51,050 bases of DNA, taken from positions 59,630 to 110,679 of the forward strand of contig CAKOGP040002469.1 in assembly GCA_933822405.4 (NCBI GenBank). Direction: 5' to 3'. Origin of the DNA: Cylindrotheca closterium. Its lineage: Eukaryota; Bacillariophyta; Bacillariophyceae; Bacillariales; Bacillariaceae. The position numbers were made by a program, and so were the translations under genes. Positions 1-9,526 of this stretch are shown piece after piece. Positions within the stretch are counted from its first letter, which is position 1, and every line of letters starts with the position of its first letter. Below the pieces are notes generated by a model. That model saw only the letters and a program-made list of their open reading frames with translations. It had not been told where the DNA came from and ran no database searches.

Positions 1-909
1 AGGTTTTCTTCCCCATGAACGACGAGGAACAGGATTGGGACAGTCTGGAATATGTAGACTGCAACAGTCTGGAACACGCTCCACCTACATCTACGCCAAC
101 TACAGCACCTGTTTCCATTCTTCGTCCTGCAAGAAAAGATTGGAAATCACCGAGAACCACCAATCGTGTCAGTTTCACCCTGACCAATCAGAGAAGAAAC
201 TTCATGCCAGACCCGGAAGATATTCAATCCAGGAAGAATCGAATTCGAGACATTTACAGTCAGATTAGATATCATGGACTATGCAAGTATTTTGAAGAAC
301 GAGTGCTTCCCCAGCTGCGGAGTACTGTGATGGCCAAGAGGAAGGCCAAGAGAAAGGCCAAGAAAAAGGTTCATCGAAAGATTGATTTCAAACCTACCCT
401 TCCTGTCATTACTGAAGATCCAGAAGAAGAAGACAAGAACCACTTTGACTCGTCTTTGGATGCTGGATTAATTGATGAAGACATTGATTCGGAAGGTCCA
501 AGCTTTGCACTTGCGCTTGAGAATCACCACCAAATGCTTCGCACAACCGTCCTTCCTGATATGCTCTCCAATATTCCCGTACCAATGGATTTGGATGATG
601 ACGACAACGTCGAGCCCAATGACATGCAAGATGAAGCACCACGATTGTCACTCAAGAGAACTGCAACTTGCTCCCTTGTTTCCTCCCGGCCTACCAAGCG
701 TCGCAAATTGAATTCATCTACGGTTCCAACTTCTGCTACAGAATGGGCCAAACGAATCAATGAACGATTCACTCCTTTGCTACCTGTCATTATTGAAGAT
801 CCAGAAGAAGAAGACATCATCATGAGTACTTTTGACTTGTCTTTGGATGCTGGATTGATTGATGACAACAGCGACTCTGACGTTGCAAGCTTCGCCAAAG
901 GAGACGACG
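1..909 (+). repeat. 909-bp in-frame internal tandem duplication in gene A, first unit
   Basis: Positions 1-791 recur at 910-1700 at an offset of exactly 909 nt (303 codons) with no difference seen by eye. Identity ends at 792/1701, where the first unit reads CATTATTG and the second CATTTTTG. The left end of the first unit lies outside the window. The interval 792-909 resembles gene B 5805-5922. This is what unequal crossing-over between the repeated EDPEEE-coding blocks would leave. Confidence 0.9.
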
Positions 910-2063
910 AGGTTTTCTTCCCCATGAACGACGAGGAACAGGATTGGGACAGTCTGGAATATGTAGACTGCAACAGTCTGGAACACGCTCCACCTACATC
1001 TACGCCAACTACAGCACCTGTTTCCATTCTTCGTCCTGCAAGAAAAGATTGGAAATCACCGAGAACCACCAATCGTGTCAGTTTCACCCTGACCAATCAG
1101 AGAAGAAACTTCATGCCAGACCCGGAAGATATTCAATCCAGGAAGAATCGAATTCGAGACATTTACAGTCAGATTAGATATCATGGACTATGCAAGTATT
1201 TTGAAGAACGAGTGCTTCCCCAGCTGCGGAGTACTGTGATGGCCAAGAGGAAGGCCAAGAGAAAGGCCAAGAAAAAGGTTCATCGAAAGATTGATTTCAA
1301 ACCTACCCTTCCTGTCATTACTGAAGATCCAGAAGAAGAAGACAAGAACCACTTTGACTCGTCTTTGGATGCTGGATTAATTGATGAAGACATTGATTCG
1401 GAAGGTCCAAGCTTTGCACTTGCGCTTGAGAATCACCACCAAATGCTTCGCACAACCGTCCTTCCTGATATGCTCTCCAATATTCCCGTACCAATGGATT
1501 TGGATGATGACGACAACGTCGAGCCCAATGACATGCAAGATGAAGCACCACGATTGTCACTCAAGAGAACTGCAACTTGCTCCCTTGTTTCCTCCCGGCC
1601 TACCAAGCGTCGCAAATTGAATTCATCTACGGTTCCAACTTCTGCTACAGAATGGGCCAAACGAATCAATGAACGATTCACTCCTTTGCTACCTGTCATT
1701 TTTGAAGATCCAGAAGAAGAAGAAGAACAAGACAACTTTAGCGATATTGAATCGTCTTTGGATGCTGGATTGATTGATGACGGCATTGATTCTACCGAGG
1801 ATCCTTTGGAGGATACTATCATCGATGACGACATTCCGGCACCACCGCCCGAGGACTCTGACATCGCAGCTACTATTGATATTCCTCCTGATGGGATGGG
1901 ATCGGGATGGACCGAGTCTGGAAAGCGCTACAGCCTTCGACGGGCCAAGCTTCTCATTCCACATGCAGAGGATACTTTCACCGAAGCTTTGGGATCTGGC
2001 ATGACGGAACAAGGAAGACGATACAGTCGCCGAGTGGCAAATCGACGAAACGGTGCCAATTAA
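1..2063 (+). CDS. Gene A: repeat protein with paired SILR/RVSF motifs (5' end outside window)
   Basis: The frame is open to the left edge and ends at the TAA at 2061-2063, so the gene is 5'-truncated; the ATG at 15 is internal. The visible ~687 residues hold two near-identical 303-residue units. Each unit has, in order: an SILR motif, 13 residues, an RVSF motif, an RRNF-x-PD stretch; a KRKAK basic block; an IDFKP...EDPEEE...SLDAGLID acidic block; an LSLKRTATCS and TKRRKL block that could be a nuclear localisation signal; and a second EDPEEE/SLDAGLIDD block. The C-terminus carries two short GSG(W/M)TE...RYS(L)RR repeats. SILR is at 114-125 and 1023-1034, RVSF at 165-176 and 1074-1085. SILK-type and RVxF motifs together are the known docking signature of protein phosphatase 1 regulators; that function is inferred. 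By analogy with gene B the missing N-terminus should hold a membrane segment and further modules. No enzymatic domain is seen. Confidence 0.75.
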   Translation, partial: VFFPMNDEEQDWDSLEYVDCNSLEHAPPTSTPTTAPVSILRPARKDWKSPRTTNRVSFTLTNQRRNFMPDPEDIQSRKNRIRDIYSQIRYHGLCKYFEERVLPQLRSTVMAKRKAKRKAKKKVHRKIDFKPTLPVITEDPEEEDKNHFDSSLDAGLIDEDIDSEGPSFALALENHHQMLRTTVLPDMLSNIPVPMDLDDDDNVEPNDMQDEAPRLSLKRTATCSLVSSRPTKRRKLNSSTVPTSATEWAKRINERFTPLLPVIIEDPEEEDIIMSTFDLSLDAGLIDDNSDSDVASFAKGDDEVFFPMNDEEQDWDSLEYVDCNSLEHAPPTSTPTTAPVSILRPARKDWKSPRTTNRVSFTLTNQRRNFMPDPEDIQSRKNRIRDIYSQIRYHGLCKYFEERVLPQLRSTVMAKRKAKRKAKKKVHRKIDFKPTLPVITEDPEEEDKNHFDSSLDAGLIDEDIDSEGPSFALALENHHQMLRTTVLPDMLSNIPVPMDLDDDDNVEPNDMQDEAPRLSLKRTATCSLVSSRPTKRRKLNSSTVPTSATEWAKRINERFTPLLPVIFEDPEEEEEQDNFSDIESSLDAGLIDDGIDSTEDPLEDTIIDDDIPAPPPEDSDIAATIDIPPDGMGSGWTESGKRYSLRRAKLLIPHAEDTFTEALGSGMTEQGRRYSRRVANRRNGAN
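910..1700 (+). repeat. 909-bp internal tandem duplication in gene A, second unit
   Basis: This is the second unit of the in-frame duplication. It also matches 5923-6713 of gene B without visible difference, so three copies of this ~790-bp block lie within 7 kb. Confidence 0.9.
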
Positions 2064-3414
2064 AAAGTACATTCTTGGTACAACTTTGAAAAGATGAAGG
2101 ATGATAATAGTGTGCGACAACACACGAACAACCCATCAAACAGCTTAATGGAAATTCACCCCATAATGACAATTTTTGTCATGACAACGACGACGACGTC
2201 ACTTCATTTCTCCTGGTAAGTTTTTCTGACCGTTTCAATTGCATCTACTTTCTGAACTATGGTCTCACCACTTTTCTTTTCTTCTTTGTTCAACTATGAT
2301 AATATGATTGCACAGCAAATCTGCAAGTCTTGATGTGTCATCGCACATTTATAAGGGATCCTTCGGCTGGCTAGTGTTTTCCTTTGTGGTTTCTAGTGGA
2401 TTGGTCACTCACTAGGATTGCATCGGCAACGCGAAACCAGACGGTTTCATGGCTTGCTGAGTTTGGATGCTTCCCTCCAGTCTTTGTTGAATGGATGGGC
2501 AGGCCGAGGCTCGTAAGCGTGTCCATGATCGGCAAGAGCCCAGAAAAGCGGTCCCTTCAATTTTTGAAAAAGAGTCTTGAACTCTACCACTCTGTTATCG
2601 GATTCGAATGACAAAGCGGAAGTCTCCCATGGAATATCAGAATCATGTGATCCATCACCCTGCTCAAATATGGGGAGCAAGCGATATCGGTTAGACATGT
2701 GAACAGCTGTCATTGTCAATTATATGTATTGTATAATTGGCAATGCTCGGTGGTACATGCAGTTTCGCGATGGCACTGAAACTGAAGGGAGCAGCGGCGT
2801 CTTCAACCCATTTCAATATCCTTTGCTATGACATTGCCAGATTGGCATGTCTGGTACTGGTATTGAAAAATAACAATCAACCAACTTTGCAACCAAACTT
2901 ATATGAAAAGGACGACTGCGTTCGAATTCTAGGATGGACGTAAACCATGGACAACGGCGGAAGCTACTTTCAGGATCAGCTGGTTGATTCTAGAATACCA
3001 GCGCGACGGAAGGGAAAAGGGATAGAAACTATTTTGAATATATGACTATATGAATGTATGTTTAATAATACTGTAATGACTAGTCCGATAACACTTCGAT
3101 GTAAAAATAATATACTACTGTCTGCGAAAAAATGAGCACTCTTACTGTAATAACGATTGATGAACACCTTCTCTTCGTGTGTCCTCCAAGACTCCTGTTA
3201 CACGAATATTGGATGGACGAGGGTAATGCGCGACCACGACGAGCATTGTGCATCCTTGCGTACCTGTAGGTGTATATTGTCCAGCAACCAGTTGGGGAGC
3301 CCTAAGGTTATTTGAACTTGAAACAAGATAGTGTCAAAAAGTTTGTTCGTTTTTCTGTCTACCGGTACGTACGTGTACTGTTTGTGATGGAATTCAAAAA
3401 TTTAAAAAAAAAAA

Positions 3415-3570
3415 GGGTCCGAAGATGGATGGAGGGGGGTTGTTAAGTGGTAGGGATCCAAAGATGAGGGGGTTGTTAAGTAGGGATCCAAAGATGAGGG
3501 AGGTTGTTATGTAGGGATCCAAAGATGAGGGAGGTTGTTATGTAGGGATCCAAAGATGAGGGAGGTTGTT
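3415..3570 (+). repeat. 31-bp minisatellite, left copy
   Basis: Units start at 3451, 3481, 3512 and 3543 with consensus TAGGGATCCAAAGATGAGGG followed by AGGTTGTTATG. A degenerate first unit starts at 3415. The period is 30-31 bp. An identical array lies in the right copy. Confidence 0.9.
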
Positions 3571-3634
3571 TTAAAAAATAAACACGGTCCGAAAATTTCT
3601 CTCGTCATTTTTATTTCTGGCATCATAATACGCA

Positions 3635-3948
3635 CTATCTAAAAGATAGCCTACTGCCGTCCTCCGTGTGTGTGTAGCGGGTCGAACTGATCGAGTAATA
3701 GACTCGATTCGTTCGACCAATCTCAGAAATCCCGTGTGCGGTATTACTGAGATCTGCTTTCCTACCAGGCACCGCCGATATGGTAAAATGGAGGCGGTGC
3801 CCAACAGGGCGGGTGAGGTTTGGGAGAGAAAAATTGAATTACCACGACACAAGTGGGTGAATTCAATCTCAGTCGATAAACTGGGCATCATTGTCAGCGC
3901 ATCGACAACAACTTTTGACGGTCGAAGGCCGTTCGGCCTTTGTCCGTC
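3635..3948 (+). other. Cluster of six consecutive hairpins, left copy (possible structured RNA)
   Basis: Six inverted repeats follow one another. (1) CTATCT 3635-3640 / AGATAG 3644-3649. (2) GGTCGAAC 3680-3687 plus ATCGAGT 3690-3696, loop AATAG, ACTCGAT 3702-3708 plus GTTCGACC 3711-3718. (3) ATCTCAG 3720-3726 / CTGAGAT 3747-3753. (4) GGCACCGCC 3768-3776 / GGCGGTGCC 3793-3801. (5) ATTGAATT-x-CCAC 3833-3845 / GTGG 3853-3856 and AATTCAAT 3860-3867. (6) GACGG 3917-3921, AAGGCC 3925-3930, loop GTTC, GGCCTT 3935-3940, CCGTC 3944-3948. A weaker pair GTCGAT 3872-3877 / ATCGAC 3901-3906 lies between (5) and (6). No known RNA family was recognised. The strand is unknown, because inverted repeats read the same on both strands. 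Confidence 0.55.
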
Positions 3949-4655
3949 TGTAACACAATGTAGTCAAAGTGATCGAACAGTGTGCCTGCGGTCTACGTTT
4001 GAGTATATCATACTAGCATAGCGGGGGATCCATTTCCTCGTATCACAATGTGGCGATCTAAGAATTTGCTGCATCCTAGTATGTGGTCCCTCTTTCACAT
4101 AACCATGTTGGAATCAAGACCGGCCTTTTCCTGGATAACTACATAAGTTCATTTTTATACACTACAAGTTGTACGTGAAGATGATGCAGATGAATGTCAA
4201 ATGATGGACGCTCGACCATTGGACGGATTGTTGGGATCATCAGACGTTTGAGTGTTGTTGTCGCAAGAAATATCAAGGGAATATTCGGATGGTTGACCAG
4301 ACGAATGTGACTTTTCGTTCGCTTTCACTTGGCAGGACGCCAAGTCACGAATAACTTCAATCACGAGGTGGAGGGCCAACCATAGCCAAATCGCAACAAT
4401 ACAGTAAGATAACGAGCAGGTGCAAGATGGTATTGAAGATGCGCATGGTTGACATCACATCATCATAATTGATAATGTTCCAACCTTCCAGCACTTTACT
4501 TTAGAATCAGCATCAGCATTTTCAAATACTGTATTGCTAGATTGATTCGAAGGAGTCAAACGTGGAGACTCCGCGAACACTACACACACCGCTTTTTTCT
4601 CCAACCGCTTGGGCTGAACGTTTTGTTTTCACACACACACCTCACAACTTACATT

Positions 4656-7076
4656 ATGAAATTCTTTACACCAACCAATACACCAACTAGACCAAACATC
4701 ACCATGACCAACACTATTATCAACTACATCAACTACATCACTACCATCATCGTCAATCAAGAATACATCATTCAAGCAGGCATCAGCTTCTTTCGATTGC
4801 CTGTTCGGATGCCTTTGATCGTCACTCAAACCGTTCGAGAAACCATCGCAGCCGGTTTGGTTTGTGCGACGGCGCTCTTGTTACTTTGGTACATGGCGCT
4901 CGACCTATACCGAAGCTATCAAGGACTTTGCGAGCAACGGAGCTGCAACCGACAACAGCCTCCTGTTTCCATTCTTCGTCGTCCAGGAGGGTCGTCTCAT
5001 CGCAAGAAAAACCGAAGTTGGTTTGGTGTGTTCACCAGAAAACCAAACCGTGTCCGTTTTGCCAAAATCTTTCGTCGAACCTTTGTCCCAAACGAGCAAG
5101 AGCTACAATCTCGCAGGGAATGCTGGGGTCTGATTCAATGGCGCATTCAACTTCACGACGAAGTAATTCCAGAGATAGAGAACACAGTGAGATTCGTTCC
5201 ACATACTCCTGTGTCCATTCTTCGTCCTTCAAGAAAAGATTGGGGATCACCCAAACCAACCTCATCAAACAGAGTCCAATTTGCCCCTAAGACTCGAAGG
5301 AGAAACTTCATTCCCGACGAGGAAGAGCTGAAGTCCCGAAGACAGCTAATTCATCAAATTGAATGCAAGGTCAAGAGACGGAATGCCCAACGCTGGAAGA
5401 TCGATTTCAAACCTACCGTGCTTGCCACCATTATCGAAGACCCAGCAGAAGAAGATTTGAGTGACATTGACTCGTCTTTGGATACTGGATTTATTGATGG
5501 CAATGTCGACTCTGAAACCATTGCAATTGCGCTCGAGAACCACCGACAACTGCTTCGAACCGTCCTTGATGACATGCTCTCCAATATTCCCGTACCAATG
5601 GATTTGGATGATGACGGCAACGTCAAGCCCAATGACATGCAAGACGAAGCACCACGATTGTCACTCAAGAGAACTGCAACTTGCTCCCTTGTTTCCTCCC
5701 GGCCTACCAAGCGTCGCAAATTAAATTCATCTACGGTTCCAACTTCTGCTACAGAATGGGCCAAACAAATCAATGAACGATTCACTCCTTTGCTACCTGT
5801 CATCATTGAAGATCCAGAAGAAGAAGACGTCATCATGAGTACTTTTGACTTGTCTTTGGATGCTGGATTGATTGATGACAACAGCGACTCTGACGTTGCA
5901 AGCTTCGCCAAAGGAGACGACAAGGTTTTCTTCCCCATGAACGACGAGGAACAGGATTGGGACAGTCTGGAATATGTAGACTGCAACAGTCTGGAACACG
6001 CTCCACCTACATCTACGCCAACTACAGCACCTGTTTCCATTCTTCGTCCTGCAAGAAAAGATTGGAAATCACCGAGAACCACCAATCGTGTCAGTTTCAC
6101 CCTGACCAATCAGAGAAGAAACTTCATGCCAGACCCGGAAGATATTCAATCCAGGAAGAATCGAATTCGAGACATTTACAGTCAGATTAGATATCATGGA
6201 CTATGCAAGTATTTTGAAGAACGAGTGCTTCCCCAGCTGCGGAGTACTGTGATGGCCAAGAGGAAGGCCAAGAGAAAGGCCAAGAAAAAGGTTCATCGAA
6301 AGATTGATTTCAAACCTACCCTTCCTGTCATTACTGAAGATCCAGAAGAAGAAGACAAGAACCACTTTGACTCGTCTTTGGATGCTGGATTAATTGATGA
6401 AGACATTGATTCGGAAGGTCCAAGCTTTGCACTTGCGCTTGAGAATCACCACCAAATGCTTCGCACAACCGTCCTTCCTGATATGCTCTCCAATATTCCC
6501 GTACCAATGGATTTGGATGATGACGACAACGTCGAGCCCAATGACATGCAAGATGAAGCACCACGATTGTCACTCAAGAGAACTGCAACTTGCTCCCTTG
6601 TTTCCTCCCGGCCTACCAAGCGTCGCAAATTGAATTCATCTACGGTTCCAACTTCTGCTACAGAATGGGCCAAACGAATCAATGAACGATTCACTCCTTT
6701 GCTACCTGTCATTTTTGAAGATCCAGAAGAAGAAGAAGAACAAGACAACTTTAGCGATATTGAATCGTCTTTGGATGCTGGATTGATTGATGACGGCATT
6801 GATTCTACCGAGGATCCTTTGGAGGATACTATCATCGATGACGACATTCCGGCACCACCGCCCGAGGACTCTGACATCGCAGCTACTATTGATATTCCTC
6901 CTGATGGGATGGGATCGGGATGGACCGAGTCTGGAAAGCGCTACAGCCTTCGACGGGCCAAGCTTCTCATTCCACATGCAGAGGATACTTTCACCGAAGC
7001 TTTGGGATCTGGCATGACGGAACAAGGAAGACGATACAGTCGCCGAGTGGCAAATCGACGAAACGGTGCCAATTAA
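4656..7076 (+). CDS. Gene B: membrane-anchored repeat protein with three SILR/RVxF modules
   Basis: This is the complete right-hand paralog of gene A (806 aa from the ATG at 4656; the ATG at 4809 would give 755 aa and aligns with the start of the broken paralog at 48046). One hydrophobic segment, ETIAAGLVCATALLLLWYM, lies just after the 4809 start. Three modules follow: SILR 4968-4979 with RVRF 5049-5060; SILR 5214-5225 with RVQF 5271-5282; SILR 6036-6047 with RVSF 6087-6098. Gaps are 23, 15 and 13 residues. Each RVxF is followed by RR(N/T)F-x-P(D/N) and an E-rich SRR stretch. Acidic EDPEEE/SLDAGLIDD blocks, a TKRRKL basic cluster and two C-terminal GSG(W/M)TE...RYS repeats complete it. From 5923 on it matches gene A without visible difference. 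PP1 docking is inferred from the motif pair. A membrane segment and a nuclear-type basic cluster occur together, so location is unclear. Confidence 0.8.
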   Translation: MKFFTPTNTPTRPNITMTNTIINYINYITTIIVNQEYIIQAGISFFRLPVRMPLIVTQTVRETIAAGLVCATALLLLWYMALDLYRSYQGLCEQRSCNRQQPPVSILRRPGGSSHRKKNRSWFGVFTRKPNRVRFAKIFRRTFVPNEQELQSRRECWGLIQWRIQLHDEVIPEIENTVRFVPHTPVSILRPSRKDWGSPKPTSSNRVQFAPKTRRRNFIPDEEELKSRRQLIHQIECKVKRRNAQRWKIDFKPTVLATIIEDPAEEDLSDIDSSLDTGFIDGNVDSETIAIALENHRQLLRTVLDDMLSNIPVPMDLDDDGNVKPNDMQDEAPRLSLKRTATCSLVSSRPTKRRKLNSSTVPTSATEWAKQINERFTPLLPVIIEDPEEEDVIMSTFDLSLDAGLIDDNSDSDVASFAKGDDKVFFPMNDEEQDWDSLEYVDCNSLEHAPPTSTPTTAPVSILRPARKDWKSPRTTNRVSFTLTNQRRNFMPDPEDIQSRKNRIRDIYSQIRYHGLCKYFEERVLPQLRSTVMAKRKAKRKAKKKVHRKIDFKPTLPVITEDPEEEDKNHFDSSLDAGLIDEDIDSEGPSFALALENHHQMLRTTVLPDMLSNIPVPMDLDDDDNVEPNDMQDEAPRLSLKRTATCSLVSSRPTKRRKLNSSTVPTSATEWAKRINERFTPLLPVIFEDPEEEEEQDNFSDIESSLDAGLIDDGIDSTEDPLEDTIIDDDIPAPPPEDSDIAATIDIPPDGMGSGWTESGKRYSLRRAKLLIPHAEDTFTEALGSGMTEQGRRYSRRVANRRNGAN

Positions 7077-8427
7077 AAAGTACATTCTTGGTACAACTTT
7101 GAAAAGATGAAGGATGATAATAGTGTGCGACAACACACGAACAACCCATCAAACAGCTTAATGGAAATTCACCCCATAATGACAATTTTTGTCATGACAA
7201 CGACGACGACGTCACTTCATTTCTCCTGGTAAGTTTTTCTGACCGTTTCAATTGCATCTACTTTCTGAACTATGGTCTCACCACTTTTCTTTTCTTCTTT
7301 GTTCAACTATGATAATATGATTGCACAGCAAATCTGCAAGTCTTGATGTGTCATCGCACATTTATAAGGGATCCTTCGGCTGGCTAGTGTTTTCCTTTGT
7401 GGTTTCTAGTGGATTGGTCACTCACTAGGATTGCATCGGCAACGCGAAACCAGACGGTTTCATGGCTTGCTGAGTTTGGATGCTTCCCTCCAGTCTTTGT
7501 TGAATGGATGGGCAGGCCGAGGCTCGTAAGCGTGTCCATGATCGGCAAGAGCCCAGAAAAGCGGTCCCTTCAATTTTTGAAAAAGAGTCTTGAACTCTAC
7601 CACTCTGTTATCGGATTCGAATGACAAAGCGGAAGTCTCCCATGGAATATCAGAATCATGTGATCCATCACCCTGCTCAAATATGGGGAGCAAGCGATAT
7701 CGGTTAGACATGTGAACAGCTGTCATTGTCAATTATATGTATTGTATAATTGGCAATGCTCGGTGGTACATGCAGTTTCGCGATGGCACTGAAACTGAAG
7801 GGAGCAGCGGCGTCTTCAACCCATTTCAATATCCTTTGCTATGACATTGCCAGATTGGCATGTCTGGTACTGGTATTGAAAAATAACAATCAACCAACTT
7901 TGCAACCAAACTTATATGAAAAGGACGACTGCGTTCGAATTCTAGGATGGACGTAAACCATGGACAACGGCGGAAGCTACTTTCAGGATCAGCTGGTTGA
8001 TTCTAGAATACCAGCGCGACGGAAGGGAAAAGGGATAGAAACTATTTTGAATATATGACTATATGAATGTATGTTTAATAATACTGTAATGACTAGTCCG
8101 ATAACACTTCGATGTAAAAATAATATACTACTGTCTGCGAAAAAATGAGCACTCTTACTGTAATAACGATTGATGAACACCTTCTCTTCGTGTGTCCTCC
8201 AAGACTCCTGTTACACGAATATTGGATGGACGAGGGTAATGCGCGACCACGACGAGCATTGTGCATCCTTGCGTACCTGTAGGTGTATATTGTCCAGCAA
8301 CCAGTTGGGGAGCCCTAAGGTTATTTGAACTTGAAACAAGATAGTGTCAAAAAGTTTGTTCGTTTTTCTGTCTACCGGTACGTACGTGTACTGTTTGTGA
8401 TGGAATTCAAAAATTTAAAAAAAAAAA

Positions 8428-8583
8428 GGGTCCGAAGATGGATGGAGGGGGGTTGTTAAGTGGTAGGGATCCAAAGATGAGGGGGTTGTTAAGTAGGGAT
8501 CCAAAGATGAGGGAGGTTGTTATGTAGGGATCCAAAGATGAGGGAGGTTGTTATGTAGGGATCCAAAGATGAGGGAGGTTGTT
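8428..8583 (+). repeat. 31-bp minisatellite, right copy
   Basis: Same array and unit number as at 3415-3570, at an offset of 5013. That the copy number has not changed argues that the duplication or conversion is recent. Confidence 0.9.
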
Positions 8584-8645
8584 TTAAAAAATAAACACGG
8601 TCCGAAAATTTCTCTCGTCATTTATTTCTGGCATCATAATACGCA

Positions 8646-8959
8646 CTATCTAAGATAGCCTCCTGCCGTCCTCCGTGTGTGTGTAGCGGGTCGAACTGAT
8701 CGAGTAATAGACTCGATTCGTTCGACCAATCTCAGAAATCCCGTGTGCGGTATTACTGAGATCTGCTTTCCTACCAGGCACCGCCGATATGGTAAAATGG
8801 AGGCGGTGCCCAACAGGGCGGGTGAGGTTTGGGAGAGAAAAATTGAATTACCACGACAAAAGTGGGTGAATTCAATCTCAGTCGATAAACTGGGCATCAT
8901 TGCCTCAGCGCATCGACAACAACTTTTGACGGTCGAAGGCCGTTCGGCCTTTGTCCGTC
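8646..8959 (+). other. Cluster of six consecutive hairpins, right copy
   Basis: Same six inverted repeats as at 3635-3948. The long second hairpin is at 8689-8727. Differences from the left copy (two nt lost from the first loop, A to C in a linker, C to A in the loop of hairpin 5, two nt gained in the linker before hairpin 6) all fall outside the six main stems. Confidence 0.55.
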
Positions 8960-9526
8960 TGTAACACAATGTAGTCAAAGTGATCGAACAGTGTGCCTGC
9001 GGTCTACGTTTGAGTATATCATACTAGCATAGCGGGGGATCCATTTCCTCGTATCACAATGTGGCGATCTAAGAATTTGCTGCATCCTAGTATGTGGTCC
9101 CTCTTTCACATAACCATGTTGGAATCAAGACCGGCCTTTTCCTGGATAACTACATAAGTTCATTTTTATACACTACAAGTTGTACGTGAAGATGATGCAG
9201 ATGAATGTCAAATGATGGACGCTCGACCATTGGACGGATTGTTGGGATCATCAGACGTTTGAGTGTTGTTGTCGCAAGAAATATCAAGGGAATATTCGGA
9301 TGGTTGACCAGACGAATGTGACTTTTCGTTCGCTTTCACTTGGCAGGACGCCAAGTCACGAATAACTTCAATCACGAGGTGGAGGGCCAACCGTAGCCAA
9401 ATCGCAACAATACAGTAAGATAACGAGCAGGTGCAAGATGATATTGAAGATGCGCATGGTTGACATCACATCATCATAATTGATAATGTTCCAACCTTCC
9501 AGCACTTTACTTTAGAATCAGCATCA

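Larger units (their letters stand above)
562..4515 (+). repeat. ~5.01-kb segmental tandem duplication, left copy (part in window)
   Basis: It aligns to 5575-9526 at an offset of 5013 nt, falling to 5009-5011 after small indels near 3610-3645 and 3894. From 910 to about 3613 no difference from the right copy is seen. By contrast 562-909 carries about eight substitutions and 3614-4515 several substitutions and 2-nt indels. The match ends at 4515, after AGAATCAGCATCA. The unit contains the 3' part of gene A plus all its 3' flank. Confidence 0.9.
2064..4655. other. Non-coding 3' flank of gene A and promoter of gene B
   Basis: No convincing gene was found; the longest open frames here (up to 117 codons) have no recognisable similarity and overlap the hairpin cluster. 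It holds the minisatellite (3415-3570), the hairpin cluster (3635-3948), one TACCGGTA (3360) and TACTGTA/TACAGTA words at 3069, 3143, 4400 and 4527. The last ~140 nt are the presumed promoter and leader of gene B. Confidence 0.6.
5575..9526 (+). repeat. ~5.01-kb segmental tandem duplication, right copy
   Basis: Right copy of the unit described at 562-4515. It covers the 3' part of gene B and its flank, including the second minisatellite and hairpin cluster. It ends at 9526, after which the sequence (AACAATGAAATGC) no longer matches the left copy. Confidence 0.9.
7077..9526. other. Non-coding 3' flank of gene B
   Basis: Duplicate of 2064-4515. No gene was recognised. It holds the second minisatellite, the second hairpin cluster, a TACCGGTA at 8373 and TACTGTA/TACAGTA words at 8082, 8156 and 9411. 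Confidence 0.6.

Noticed and set aside
524..1096. 190-codon minus-strand open frame, repeated at 1433-1864, 5354-6109 and 6446-6877
   Set aside because: It is the antisense of the repetitive gene A/B coding sequence; its Ser-rich translation arises from the acidic repeats on the plus strand.
2384..2943. Short open frames of 60-90 codons in the 3' flank of gene A (and identical ones in the right copy)
   Set aside because: No similarity, no supporting context, and duplicated only because the whole segment is.
3415..3570. Regular 31-bp repeat resembling a CRISPR array
   Set aside because: Units are contiguous without unique spacers and the genome is eukaryotic; it is a minisatellite.
3680..3801. 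Hairpin cluster as tRNA, snRNA, SRP RNA or RNase P RNA
   Set aside because: No cloverleaf, no A/B box pair, no known conserved snRNA or RNase P segment could be found.
3571..3891. 106-codon minus-strand frame over the hairpin cluster (110 codons at 8646-8978)
   Set aside because: The two copies differ by indels that change the frame ends, which argues against coding.
1..9526. Tandem copies as a pure assembly artefact
   Set aside because: The copies differ by substitutions and indels at 562-909 and 3614-4515 and have different 5' parts, so at least two real copies exist; allelic mis-joining cannot be excluded without reads.
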